This document shows positions 44,480 through 53,301 of a stretch of DNA of 64,000 nucleotides, one piece after another. The position numbers were made by a program, and so were the translations under genes. Every line of letters starts with the position of its first letter. Position 1 is the first letter of the stretch. Under the pieces are notes generated by a model. That model was given only the letters and a program-made list of their open reading frames with translations. It had not been told where the DNA came from and ran no database searches. Location of the stretch: the NCBI RefSeq assembly GCF_002127215.1, contig NZ_NFUT01000002.1, forward strand, positions 496,001-560,000, given 5' to 3'. The stretch comes from Hydrogenophaga sp. IBVHS2. GTDB taxonomy: Bacteria; Pseudomonadota; Gammaproteobacteria; Burkholderiales; Burkholderiaceae_C.

Positions 44480-46120
44480 TCAGCGCCGCAGGGCGTCCCA
44501 GATCTCGCCGGCGATGCGCCGGCGCAGCGAGGGACCGGCATGGGGCACCGCATCCCACCAGCCGTCCTGCTGCATGTCGCGGCAGGCCTGCACAAAGGCC
44601 TGGCGCACCGCGCTCAGCTCGGCCGCCGTGTACTGCAGGCCGAACACCAGCCGCCCGCTGCCCACCCAGCTCAGTGCCAGCCGCTGGCGGCGCAGGTAGA
44701 ACTGCAGCATCCAGTGGTAGCGCGACGGACTCAGGAAGTTCACCGTCCACACCGTGCTCAGCCCGTCCAGCCGCACCGGCACGCCGGCCTCGGTCAGGGC
44801 CTGGTTGAAGCGCTCGCGCTCGGCCTGCCAGCGCTCGTCCATGCCGTCGTACAGGGCCTGCACCTCGGGGGTGTCGAGGCGGCGCAGGAAGGCGTTCATG
44901 GCGCCCATCACATGCGGGTGGGCATTGAAGGTGCCGCGCGCAAAGCACAGGTCGGCCGGGCGTTCGCTGCGGTAACGCTGCATCCAGCGCGAGGCGCCGC
45001 ACACCACCCCCACCGGGAAGCCGCCGCCCAGCGTCTTGCCGTAGGTGACCAGGTCGGCCTTCACGCCGTAGTACGCCTGCGCACCGCCCGGGGCCAGCCG
45101 GAAGCCCAGGAACACCTCGTCGAAGATGAGGGCGATGCCGCGCTCGGTGCAGACCTCGCGCAGCCGCTGCAGCCAGCGGGCGTAGGCCTCGCGGGACACG
45201 GCGGAGTGGTGCCGGCCGGTGACCAGCGCCGTGTCGCCGGGGGCATTGCGGTTGGGGTGCATGGCCTGGATCGGATTGACCAGCACGCAGGCGATGTCGC
45301 GCCGGCGGCGCAGCACCTGCAGGCTGCGCTCGTCCATGTCGCGCAGGGTGTACACGTGGCCCGGCGGCATCGGATTGCCGGGACCGGGCTGCACGTCGTC
45401 CCACCAGCCGTGATAGGCCCCGCAGAAGCGCACCAGCTTGCGCCGGCCGGTGTGGTAGCGCGCCAGGCGCACCGCCTGCATCACCGCCTCGGTGCCGGAC
45501 ATGTGGAAGGACACCGCGTCCTGCCCGGATATCGCCTGCAGCCGCCGCAGGTTGTCCAGCACGCAGGGGTGGTAGCCGCCCAGTACCGGCCCGAGCGCAT
45601 CGCCGAGTCCGGCGCCCTCGGCCATGGTCTGCCGGTAGAAGTCGACCCCGAACAGGTTCACGCCGTAGGAGCCGGTGAGGTCGAAGAACCGGTTGCCGTC
45701 CAGATCGATCAGGCCGGTGCCCTGCGCCCGGGCCCAGAACGAGGGCACCGGCAGGTGGGCCTTGACCATGTCGCTGAACGGGTAGGGCACCCGGTACTGG
45801 CTGGTGAGCTGCAGGTCCGGCAGGCCGGAGCGGGCTTCTTGGGTGGCGGCCAGGCTGCGCGGGGCCAGGGTCTGCAGCTGCTGGGCGAGTTCGGCAAAGC
45901 CGGCCCGGCGACGGGCCACGGTGGCCGGGGCCGCGCCGTCGGCGGCAAAGAAGGCGTCGCCCTGGTGGCTGTAGCCGGGGATCCAGCGCGCCAGCCGCTT
46001 GGCCATGCGCGAATGACCGGCCAGGGAACGGTGCTTGGCCCGCGAGAGCAGCAGGCGCGGCCCGATCAGGGGCAGCGCGGCGAGCAGCTGGTCGGCGGGA
46101 GAGAGTCGGCCCAGGTTCAT
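44480..46120 (-). CDS. Class III PLP-dependent aminotransferase with N-terminal extension
   Basis: A 546-residue fold type I enzyme. After an N-terminal extension of about 100 residues (helical, with RLARWIPGYSHQGDAFF), the class III core follows: LIDLDGNRFFDLTGSYGVNLFG, SFHMSGTEAVMQAVRLAR, FCGAYHGWWDD, the cofactor Asp in LIFDEVFLGFR and the PLP lysine in LVTYGKTLGGGFPVG. It resembles glutamate-1-semialdehyde aminomutase in the core, but the extension and YHWMLQFYLRR tail are not typical of HemL. The substrate is unknown. It is divergent from psd, 59 bp apart, hinting at a link to amino-lipid metabolism. Confidence 0.75.
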   Translation of the reverse strand: MNLGRLSPADQLLAALPLIGPRLLLSRAKHRSLAGHSRMAKRLARWIPGYSHQGDAFFAADGAAPATVARRRAGFAELAQQLQTLAPRSLAATQEARSGLPDLQLTSQYRVPYPFSDMVKAHLPVPSFWARAQGTGLIDLDGNRFFDLTGSYGVNLFGVDFYRQTMAEGAGLGDALGPVLGGYHPCVLDNLRRLQAISGQDAVSFHMSGTEAVMQAVRLARYHTGRRKLVRFCGAYHGWWDDVQPGPGNPMPPGHVYTLRDMDERSLQVLRRRRDIACVLVNPIQAMHPNRNAPGDTALVTGRHHSAVSREAYARWLQRLREVCTERGIALIFDEVFLGFRLAPGGAQAYYGVKADLVTYGKTLGGGFPVGVVCGASRWMQRYRSERPADLCFARGTFNAHPHVMGAMNAFLRRLDTPEVQALYDGMDERWQAERERFNQALTEAGVPVRLDGLSTVWTVNFLSPSRYHWMLQFYLRRQRLALSWVGSGRLVFGLQYTAAELSAVRQAFVQACRDMQQDGWWDAVPHAGPSLRRRIAGEIWDALRR

Positions 46121-46179
46121 CTGACACAAGCCTGCAAAGTGGGGATGCCAGAGTTGTAGTCCACCGCTTTGACAGAACC

Positions 46180-47049
46180 ATGAACCTGGCCCGCTGGCGC
46201 GATCGGCTGCTGCTGAACGAAGACCTCAACTTCCTGCTGACCAACCGCATACCCCGCATTGCGGCCACCCGGTTCATGGGCTGGTTCAGCCGCATCCGCA
46301 GCCCGGCGCTGACCCGGGCGTCGATCGCGGTGTGGCGGCTGTTCACCGACCTGGACCTCAGCGAAGCCCGGCAGACCCGCTTCGAGAGCCTGCAGGCCTG
46401 CTTCACCCGCGAACTCAAGCCCGGTCTGCGTCCCTTCGATCCCGATCCGGCGGTGCTGTGCAGCCCGAGCGACGGCATCGTCGGCGCGCAGGGCCGCATC
46501 GACGGCACCCAGGTGCTGCAGGCCAAGGGGTCGCCGTATCCGCTGTCCGAGCTGCTGCGCTCGCCCGAACTGGCCCGGCGCATGCAGGGGGGCCGCTACC
46601 TCACGTTGCGGCTCACCTCGAGCATGTACCACCGCTTCCATGCGCCGCAGGATCTGGTGGCCGAGCGGGTCACCTACCTCAGCGGCGACACCTGGAACGT
46701 CAACCCGATCGCGCTCAAGCGGGTCGAGCGGCTGTTCTGCCGCAACGAACGCGCGGTCATCGAATGCCGCCTGCCCTGGCTGGCCGATGCCCCGCTGGTG
46801 CTGGTGCCGGTGGCCGCCGTGCTGGTGGCCAGCATCCGGCTTCACTGGCTGGATGTGACGCTGCACCTGCGCTGGCCCGGGCCGCACCGGATCGAGCGCA
46901 CAGCCAGCCTGGCCAAGGGCCAGGAGATGGGCTGGTTCGAGCACGGCTCGACCATCATCCTGTTGCTGCCGCCGGGGTTCGATCCGGAGCCGGGCGTGGG
47001 TGAGGGGGGGCGGGTGAAGGCAGGGCAGCCGCTGTTTCGCATGAGCTGA
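46180..47049 (+). CDS. psd: Phosphatidylserine decarboxylase proenzyme
   Basis: A 289-residue enzyme that makes phosphatidylethanolamine from phosphatidylserine. It is cut by itself at a Gly-Ser bond, here FEHGST (Gly256/Ser257), to give the pyruvoyl prosthetic group. The charge-relay residues are Asp98 (SPSDGIVG) and His154 (YHRFHAP). The cleavage site is HGST rather than the more usual LGST. No pssA is nearby. Sits on the inner membrane. Confidence 0.93.
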   Translation: MNLARWRDRLLLNEDLNFLLTNRIPRIAATRFMGWFSRIRSPALTRASIAVWRLFTDLDLSEARQTRFESLQACFTRELKPGLRPFDPDPAVLCSPSDGIVGAQGRIDGTQVLQAKGSPYPLSELLRSPELARRMQGGRYLTLRLTSSMYHRFHAPQDLVAERVTYLSGDTWNVNPIALKRVERLFCRNERAVIECRLPWLADAPLVLVPVAAVLVASIRLHWLDVTLHLRWPGPHRIERTASLAKGQEMGWFEHGSTIILLLPPGFDPEPGVGEGGRVKAGQPLFRMS

Positions 47050-47059
47050 TTTCAGCTCA
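47042..47059. promoter_or_regulatory. Perfect inverted repeat overlapping the psd stop codon
   Basis: TGAGCTGA-TT-TCAGCTCA is an 18-bp sequence with two perfect 8-bp arms. It contains the psd TGA and lies 79 bp upstream of the class II aldolase start. The short spacer makes it more like a dimeric repressor operator than an RNA hairpin; no T-run follows. Confidence 0.4.
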
Positions 47060-47137
47060 ATTGGAGAATCGATCGTTTGTCAGCAGGCGAGGCAGGGCGC
47101 ATCATCCGGCGCACAGAACCACCCCCGGAGACCAAAC

Positions 47138-48004
47138 ATGTCCGCCCTGCTGGAAAAACTCGAAGCCCTCGGCCAGAAGGAATACCTTCACGACCCGCTG
47201 GTCCATCCGAAGGTGTCCATCTACCAGCCGGACCAGCCCGGCCTGATCTTCCCCGGAATTCCCGAGTTCGACGATGTGGCCCGCACCCGCCAGTACCTCA
47301 AGGAGCGGCTGGTGGGCGCCTGCCGGGCCTTTGCGCGCCAGGGGTTCGACTACGGCTTCGCCGGGCACCTGACCATCCGCGATCCGGAGCATCCGCACCT
47401 GTACTGGACCAACCCGATGGCGGTGCACTTCGCGCAGGTCAGGGTGTCGAACCTGATCCTGGTGGACCGCCAGGGCCAGGTGGTGGAGGGCCGGCATGCG
47501 GTCAACCGCGCCGGCTTCGTGCTGCACGCGGCGGTGCACGAGGCGCACCCCGACATCGTGGCCATGTGCCATGCCCACACGGTGTACGGCACGGCCTTTG
47601 CGTCGCTGGGCAAGCCGCTGGAGCCCATCTCGCAGGACGCTGCCGCCTTCTTTGAAGACCATGTGGTCATCGGCGACGAGGCTGGCCAGGTGGCGGTGGA
47701 GGTCAAGGCCGGCCTGAAGGTGGCCGACTGGTTCAAGGGCGTGAAGGCCGCCATCCACCAGAACCACGGCCTGTTCACCGCCAGCCGCCACAGCATCGAG
47801 GCGGCGGCCTTCTGGTTCATCGCGCTGGAGCGCTGCTGCCAGCAGCAGCTGGCGGTGATGGCCACCGGCGCCACGCCCCGCCTGGTGCCGGCCGACCGGG
47901 CCCGCTACAGCCGCGAGCATGTGGGCAGCGAGTACATCGGCTGGCTGCACTTCCAGACCCTCTGGAACGACCTGGTGCGCACCGAGCCCGACCTGTTCGA
48001 CTGA
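47138..48004 (+). CDS. Class II aldolase/adducin domain protein
   Basis: A 288-residue protein of the class II aldolase family. Zinc ligands are expected in MCHAHTVYGTAF (two His) and HQNHGLFTA (third His); a GFAGHLTIRDPE block near the N-terminus is the substrate loop. Members cleave or decarboxylate sugar-phosphate or hydroxy-acid substrates; the substrate here is unknown. The start at 47138 has GGAG upstream. The LysR gene begins 50 nt after its stop on the same strand. Confidence 0.87.
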   Translation: MSALLEKLEALGQKEYLHDPLVHPKVSIYQPDQPGLIFPGIPEFDDVARTRQYLKERLVGACRAFARQGFDYGFAGHLTIRDPEHPHLYWTNPMAVHFAQVRVSNLILVDRQGQVVEGRHAVNRAGFVLHAAVHEAHPDIVAMCHAHTVYGTAFASLGKPLEPISQDAAAFFEDHVVIGDEAGQVAVEVKAGLKVADWFKGVKAAIHQNHGLFTASRHSIEAAAFWFIALERCCQQQLAVMATGATPRLVPADRARYSREHVGSEYIGWLHFQTLWNDLVRTEPDLFD

Positions 48005-48054
48005 GGCCGGATCCGTCACGCAGCGGCGCGGGGGGCGCCGCTACACTGCCCGTG

Positions 48055-48945
48055 ATGCGTCGCTTGCCCCACCTCATGCAGCTGCGGACCTTCGAGGCCG
48101 TGGCCCGCCACCGCAGCTTCATGCTGGCGGCCGACGAGCTGCACATCACGCCCTCGGCGGTCAGCCATCAGATCCGCCACCTCGAGGCCCATTTCGGGCG
48201 CGACCTGTTCGAGCGCCACCACCGCCGCATCGAGCTCACCGCCAGCGGACAGCGCCTGTTCGACCAGCTGCACCGGCTGTTCGATGCGCTGGACATGGCC
48301 TGCCGCGAGGTGGCCCTGCCCGATGGCGAGCAGGTGCTGTCGCTGCACTGTGCGCCCAGCTTTGCCGTCAAGTGGCTCGGGCCGCGCCTGGCCGACTTCC
48401 GCCGCCGGCACCCCGACATCAGCATCCGGCTGACCACCGGCTCCGACCCGGTGGACCTGGGCGCTGCCCGCGAGATCGACCTGTGGATCGCCTACGGCCG
48501 TGCGCGCCGGTCTCCGGGCATCGAGGTGAGCGACCTCGGCGAGGAGTCCATCGTCCCGCTGATCGCGCCGTCCCTCATGCCCGACGCCCGCAAGCCGCCG
48601 GCGCTGGCCTCGCTCACCCTGATCGAGTCGCAGCTCAGCGATGTCACCTGGGCCGAGTGGTTCACCCTCAATGGCTGGCCACCGACCCAGACCGCCAAGC
48701 TGTCCTTCGACCGGGCCGCGCTGGCGATTTCGGCGGCGGTGGACGGCATGGGCGTGGCGCTGGAGAGTGCCCGCCTGGCCGAACGCGAACTGCGCAATGG
48801 CGAGCTCAAGGTCTGGGGCGGCAAGCGCCACCAGCACCTGGCGCGGCCCATGCACTTCCTGCACCGCCGCAGCCGCGACCGCCTGCGGCCCGAGGTGGCC
48901 GCCTTCATCGACTGGCTGCAGCGCGGCACGGCTGGGGCACACTGA
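48055..48945 (+). CDS. LysR-type transcriptional regulator (GcvA-like)
   Basis: A 296-residue LTTR. The winged HTH is LRTFEAVARHRSFMLAADELHITPSAVSHQIRHLEAHFGRDLFERHHRRIELTASG-like, residues about 8-65, closest in style to GcvA/AmpR. The effector-binding domain follows (about residues 92-290). It lies between the aldolase and the antiporter gene, all on the same strand, so its targets cannot be told from divergence. A GTG one codon earlier (48052) is possible. Confidence 0.88.
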   Translation: MRRLPHLMQLRTFEAVARHRSFMLAADELHITPSAVSHQIRHLEAHFGRDLFERHHRRIELTASGQRLFDQLHRLFDALDMACREVALPDGEQVLSLHCAPSFAVKWLGPRLADFRRRHPDISIRLTTGSDPVDLGAAREIDLWIAYGRARRSPGIEVSDLGEESIVPLIAPSLMPDARKPPALASLTLIESQLSDVTWAEWFTLNGWPPTQTAKLSFDRAALAISAAVDGMGVALESARLAERELRNGELKVWGGKRHQHLARPMHFLHRRSRDRLRPEVAAFIDWLQRGTAGAH

Positions 48946-48952
48946 GCGGTTC

Positions 48953-50173
48953 ATGCAGATCCTCACCAGCCTCCTTGTCCTGATCGTCCTGGCCCGCGTG
49001 CTGGGCCACCTGTTTGCGCGCTGGGGCCAGCCGGCCATCGTGGGCGAGATGCTGGCCGGCATCCTGCTCGGGCCCTCGGTGCTGGGCCTGGTGGCACCCA
49101 GCGCCGCGTTGTCCGGCATCGCGTCGCTGGCCATCTTTCTGGTGATCCTGGCCGCCGGCCTGGAGATGAGCTTCCACGAGATTGCCCGGGCCATGCGCGG
49201 CCGGGGGCTGGTGGTGGCGCTGATCGCATTCGCGCTGCCCTTCGGGTCCGGGGTGCTGGTGGCCTGGGCCTTCGACCTGGACCTGATGCGCACCATCTTC
49301 CTGGGGCTGTGCATCTCCATCACCGCGCTGCCGGTGGCGGTGAAGATGCTCGACGAGCTGGGCATGCTCGACACGCCGATCGGCAGCTACGCGATCTCCA
49401 CCGCCATCATCAACGACGTGATGGCTCTGTTCATCCTGGGCATCCTGCTGGCCCTGCCCGAACAGACCACCTGGGAGCAGGTGCTCTCCACCGGCTCGGT
49501 GGTGATGGTCAAGCTGCTGGTGCTGGTGTCGGCGGTGGTGGGCCTGAACCTGCTGCTCGGCTGGCTGGAGAAGCGGGGCATCAATGTGTCGGCCGGGCCG
49601 GAGAAGCTGGCCGCGCTGTTCGGTCCCGAGGCGCTGTTCGGCATCGTGGTGGTGTTCGTGCTGGCCTTCGGCTCGCTCAGCGAAGGGCTGGGTTTCCACT
49701 TCGTGATCGGGGCCTTCTTCGGCGCGCTGCTGCTCGACCAGCGCCACTTCGTGGCTGCGCGCTACGAGGACCTCAAGCGCACCCTGGGCTCCATCACCGG
49801 CGGTTTTCTGGCGCCGGTGTTCTTTGCCTACCTGGGGCTGGAGTTCCATGTGGAGGCGCTGACCGATCTGGGCTTCGTGGCGGCGGTGCTGGGTGCCGCC
49901 ATTGCGTCGAAGGTGCTGGCCGGCTGGTGGGGCGGACGCCTGATCGGCATGTCGGGCCGCGAGGCCCTGGGCCTGGGCTTCATCCTCAACGGGCGCGGCG
50001 CCATGGAGCTGGTGGTGGCCAGCATCGCGTTCGAACGCGGCTTCATCGGCCGCGAGATGTTCTCGGTGCTGGTGCTCATGGGCGTGGTGACCACCATGCT
50101 GGCACCGGTCACCTTCAATGCGGTGATGGACGAGGCCCGCCGCCGCCGCTACCGCGAGACCGGACACGCCTGA
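48953..50173 (+). CDS. CPA2 family cation/proton antiporter
   Basis: A 406-residue protein with about 12 membrane helices. It starts ILTSLLVLIVLARVLGHLFARWGQPAIVGEMLAGILLGPSVLG, as KefB/NhaS3-like antiporters do, with AISTAIINDVMALFILGILLAL (the helix with the key Asp) and GLGFILNGRGAMELVVASI. It lacks the C-terminal KTN domain of Kef proteins. It probably exchanges Na+ or K+ for protons. It starts 7 nt after the LysR gene stop. Confidence 0.86.
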   Translation: MQILTSLLVLIVLARVLGHLFARWGQPAIVGEMLAGILLGPSVLGLVAPSAALSGIASLAIFLVILAAGLEMSFHEIARAMRGRGLVVALIAFALPFGSGVLVAWAFDLDLMRTIFLGLCISITALPVAVKMLDELGMLDTPIGSYAISTAIINDVMALFILGILLALPEQTTWEQVLSTGSVVMVKLLVLVSAVVGLNLLLGWLEKRGINVSAGPEKLAALFGPEALFGIVVVFVLAFGSLSEGLGFHFVIGAFFGALLLDQRHFVAARYEDLKRTLGSITGGFLAPVFFAYLGLEFHVEALTDLGFVAAVLGAAIASKVLAGWWGGRLIGMSGREALGLGFILNGRGAMELVVASIAFERGFIGREMFSVLVLMGVVTTMLAPVTFNAVMDEARRRRYRETGHA

Positions 50174-50266
50174 CCGGGCCCGGGGCACCCCCCCGCGTTT
50201 CTTCCCATGGACGGCCCGGCCGCCCGCGCCGACACTGACCTTTTGCCGTCATCCGCAGGAGGAGTC

Positions 50267-51928
50267 ATGAGCGCAGGCCCGTCATCCACCCCTTCCACGT
50301 CCGCCCCCGGCGACCGCTGGAGCCGCCTGGTGCCCGGGCCGCACAACCGGGTGCCGCTCACGCCGGTGGGCTTCCTGCAGCGCTCGGCCGAGATCTTTGC
50401 CGACCGCGTGGCCGTGGTGCACGGGGAGCAGCGCATCCGCTATGCCGAACTGCACCAGCGCGCCTGCCGCCTGGCCTCGGCCCTGCAGCGGCAGGGCGTG
50501 CAGGCCGGCGACGTGGTGGCGGTCATGCTGCCCAATGTGCCGGCCATGATCGACGCGCACTTCGGTGTGCCCATGGCCGGTGCGGTGCTGTGCACCATCA
50601 ACACCCGGCTCGATCCCGACACCGTGGCCTACATCCTGACCCACTCGCAGGCCCGGGTGCTGGTGGTGGACCGACAGTTCGCACCGGTGGTGGCCACTGC
50701 GCTGCAGCGCACACAGCACGCGGTGCGGGTGATCGACCACGACGATGTGCTCTACCAGGGCCCGGGCGAGCGGATCGGCCAGTGCCTGTACGAGGACTTT
50801 CTGGCCGAAGGCGATCCGGCCTTTGCCTGGACGCCGCCGGCCGACGAATACGCGCCCATCGCACTGAACTACACCTCCGGCACCACCGGCCGGCCCAAGG
50901 GCGTGGTCTACCACCACCGGGGCACCTTCCTGGAGGCCATGGGCAACATCTCGGCCTGGCCGTTGCCGCTGCACCCGGTCTACCTCTGGACGCTGCCGCT
51001 GTTCCACTGCAACGGCTGGTGCTTTGCCTGGAGCACGGTGGCCATGGGCGGCACCCAGGTCTGCCTGCGCGCGGTCGACCCCGAGCTCATCTTCCGGCTC
51101 ATCGGCGAGCACGGCGTGACCCACATGTGCGGCGCGCCCACGGTGCTGTCGATGCTGACCGCCTCCCCGGCGGCACAGAGCCGCACCTACCGGCACACGG
51201 TGCACATCCAGACCGGCGGCTCGCCGCCGCCGGCCAAGGTCATCAAGGCCATGGAGGAGATCGGATTCCAGGTGCTGCAGATCTACGGCATGACCGAGCT
51301 GCAGGGGCCCAGCACCTACGCGGCGGTGCAGGCCGGCTGGGCCGGGCTGCCGCTGGAGGAGCGGGCGAATTTCATGGCCCGCCAGGGCGTGCGCTACCCG
51401 GTGGTGGAGGCGCAGCGGGTGGGCCACCCCGACACCTGCGAGGCCATGCCGCAGGACGGCCAGAGCGTCGGCGAGATCCTGATCCGCTCCAACACCGTGA
51501 TGCTGGGTTACCTGGACGACGAGGCCGCCACCACTGACGCCTTCCAGGGTGGCTGGATGCACACCGGCGACCTGGCGGTCTGGCATGCCGACCACTACAT
51601 CGAGATCAAGGACCGCAAGAAGGACATCATCATCTCCGGCGGCGAGAACATCTCCAGCGTGGAGGTGGAGATCGCGCTGTACCGGCACCCGGCCACCCAG
51701 CTGGCGGCGGTGGTGGCCAGGCCGGACGAGAAATGGGGCGAGACACCCTGCGCCTTCGTGCAGCTCAAGCCCGACATGCAGGCCACCGAGGCCGAGATCA
51801 TCCAGTGGTGCCGCGAGCACCTGGCCCATTACAAGGTGCCGCGCAAGGTGGTGTTCGGGCCGCTGCCCACCACCGCCACCGGCAAGATCCAGAAGTTCGC
51901 GCTGCGCGAGCGGGCGCGCTCAGCGTGA
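50267..51928 (+). CDS. Acyl-CoA ligase (AMP-forming), fatty or aryl acid type
   Basis: A 553-residue ANL-superfamily enzyme. The AMP-binding loop is NYTSGTTGRPKGVVYHHRG; the core motif is IYGMTEL; GWMHTGDLAVWHADHYIEIKDRKKDIIISGGENIS carries the hinge; the C-terminal lysine is in TTATGKIQKFALRERAR. This is close to the acyl-CoA synthetase group that includes DmdB and medium-chain ligases. An AGGAGG site lies 3 nt before the ATG at 50267. With the CoA transferase and dehydrogenases downstream, it may activate a carboxylic acid taken up by the importer at 56219. Its last 9 bp overlap the convergent LysE gene. Confidence 0.9.
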   Translation: MSAGPSSTPSTSAPGDRWSRLVPGPHNRVPLTPVGFLQRSAEIFADRVAVVHGEQRIRYAELHQRACRLASALQRQGVQAGDVVAVMLPNVPAMIDAHFGVPMAGAVLCTINTRLDPDTVAYILTHSQARVLVVDRQFAPVVATALQRTQHAVRVIDHDDVLYQGPGERIGQCLYEDFLAEGDPAFAWTPPADEYAPIALNYTSGTTGRPKGVVYHHRGTFLEAMGNISAWPLPLHPVYLWTLPLFHCNGWCFAWSTVAMGGTQVCLRAVDPELIFRLIGEHGVTHMCGAPTVLSMLTASPAAQSRTYRHTVHIQTGGSPPPAKVIKAMEEIGFQVLQIYGMTELQGPSTYAAVQAGWAGLPLEERANFMARQGVRYPVVEAQRVGHPDTCEAMPQDGQSVGEILIRSNTVMLGYLDDEAATTDAFQGGWMHTGDLAVWHADHYIEIKDRKKDIIISGGENISSVEVEIALYRHPATQLAAVVARPDEKWGETPCAFVQLKPDMQATEAEIIQWCREHLAHYKVPRKVVFGPLPTTATGKIQKFALRERARSA

Positions 51929-52546
51929 GAGGATCAGCCGCAGGCCCAGCCCCACGAACAGCGCGCCGGCCACCCGGTCCAGCCACAGGCCGGCGCCGGG
52001 CCGGCGCTGCAGCCATGCCCCCACGCTGCCGGCAAAAAAGCCCAGCAGGCCGAACAGCACGGCGGCCTGCAGCGTGAACAGCAGGCCCAGCAGGCCGATC
52101 TGCAGGCCCACGCCGCCCTGGGCCGGCTGCACGAACTGCGGCAGGAAGGACAGGAAGAACAGCACCACCTTGGGGTTGATGGCATTGGCCACCAGCCCCC
52201 TGGCGAACAGCCGGCCGGGTGTCTCGCTGCCGGCGCTGGCGCTGCCCAGGCCGCTCTGGCCGGCATGACGCAGCGCCTGCACGCCCAGCCACACCAGGTA
52301 CAGGCCACCGGCCCAGCGCAGCGCGGTGAAGGCGGCGGGCGATGCGGCCACCAGCGCACTCACCCCGGCCAGCGCCAGTGCCGTGTGGCTCAGGCAGCCG
52401 GCGGCGCAGCCCAGGCCGAAGGCGATGCCGTGGCGCCGGCCGCGCGCCATGCCGGTGCTCAGCACCATGAGGTTGTCGGGGCCGGGCGAGGCGGTGATGA
52501 GCACGGCCGCCAGCAGGAAGCCGAAGAACTGTTCGGGTGAAAGCAT
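51920..52546 (-). CDS. LysE/RhtB family exporter
   Basis: A 208-residue membrane protein with about six helices. Family signature ITASPGPDNLMVLSTGMARGRRHGIAFGLG near the N-terminus, and NPKVVLFFLSFLPQFV in the middle. RhtB-type proteins export threonine, homoserine lactone or other amino acids. It is a different subfamily from the LysE/ArgO gene at 10084. It starts 26 nt after the upstream gene's stop. Confidence 0.87.
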   Translation of the reverse strand: MLSPEQFFGFLLAAVLITASPGPDNLMVLSTGMARGRRHGIAFGLGCAAGCLSHTALALAGVSALVAASPAAFTALRWAGGLYLVWLGVQALRHAGQSGLGSASAGSETPGRLFARGLVANAINPKVVLFFLSFLPQFVQPAQGGVGLQIGLLGLLFTLQAAVLFGLLGFFAGSVGAWLQRRPGAGLWLDRVAGALFVGLGLRLILSR

Positions 52547-52572
52547 GGAACGATGATAGGCCGGGGGCCGGT

Positions 52573-53301
52573 TCAGGCCGTGTCGCCAAGGCCGGCGGCC
52601 AGCAGCGCACGGGCCGCCTCCACCCGCAGCGCCAGCGGGGCCTGCGGATCGTTCAGGACCGAGCGCAGGAAGGCCACGGGGGTGGTGGCGGGTCCGGCGG
52701 GGGATGCGGGCGGCGATACCGCCGGCACCGTGGCCGGCACCGGCCGGGGTTGCAGGCGCGCCTGCGCCGCTGCCCAGGCCTGCGGCGGGATCGGCGTCAG
52801 GCGCGAGAGCAGGTCGGCCTGCGTATCGTCGCCCGGAGGCAGGTCGAGCCAGGCGTCCCCGCCGAAGACGGCCGGCAGGTCGGGCGTCACGAAGGCCGAC
52901 CAGCGCGGCTCCTCACCGGTGCGGACCGGCGCCGGCACGCGGGCCGGGGGCGGCAGTTGGCCGCCGGCGTCGGGCCAGCAGCGCAGGCGGCCCGGCTTCA
53001 GCTCGGCCCGGCCGGGCAGGTGGGTGCTGCACAGGGCATCGAGGAAGGCGGCCGCCTCGGCGGCCGGCACCGGCTGCGCCAGCGACAGCCACAGCTGCAG
53101 ACCGCCGTCGCCCGAGACGGCAATGGCCGGTGCCGGCAGTTCCAGCTCGGTCTGCAGCGCCGACCACAGCGTGCGCAGCGGTGCCCAGTCGGCCGGGCGG
53201 GCAAGCTCGATCCACAGGCAGCGCACCCGGCCCTGGTGCGGGCCGAGGCTGCCGTCGGGCAGGTCAAACAGGCGTTGAAGCTCGGTGCGGAGTCGTGTCA
53301 T
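52573..53301 (-). CDS. Unknown protein with primase-like segment
   Basis: A 242-residue soluble protein. Residues about 18-150 contain RCLWIELARPADWAPLR and IAVSGDGGLQLWLSLAQPV, which recall the SG-x-GG-x-HLW strand of archaeo-eukaryotic primase-type folds, but the catalytic Asp pair is not obvious. Residues 150-242 are Pro/Ala-rich and end in a helical repeat. It overlaps the CoA transferase gene by 38 bp, so it could be expressed by coupling. The family is not recognised and the likeness is only suggestive. Confidence 0.55.
   Translation of the reverse strand: MTRLRTELQRLFDLPDGSLGPHQGRVRCLWIELARPADWAPLRTLWSALQTELELPAPAIAVSGDGGLQLWLSLAQPVPAAEAAAFLDALCSTHLPGRAELKPGRLRCWPDAGGQLPPPARVPAPVRTGEEPRWSAFVTPDLPAVFGGDAWLDLPPGDDTQADLLSRLTPIPPQAWAAAQARLQPRPVPATVPAVSPPASPAGPATTPVAFLRSVLNDPQAPLALRVEAARALLAAGLGDTA

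Noticed and set aside
46121-46179. Possible PHO-box units between the aminotransferase and psd genes
   Set aside because: CTGACAC and CTGCAAA are in 11-bp phase, but the following units (GGATGCC, TTGTAGT) do not fit, and psd is a housekeeping gene.
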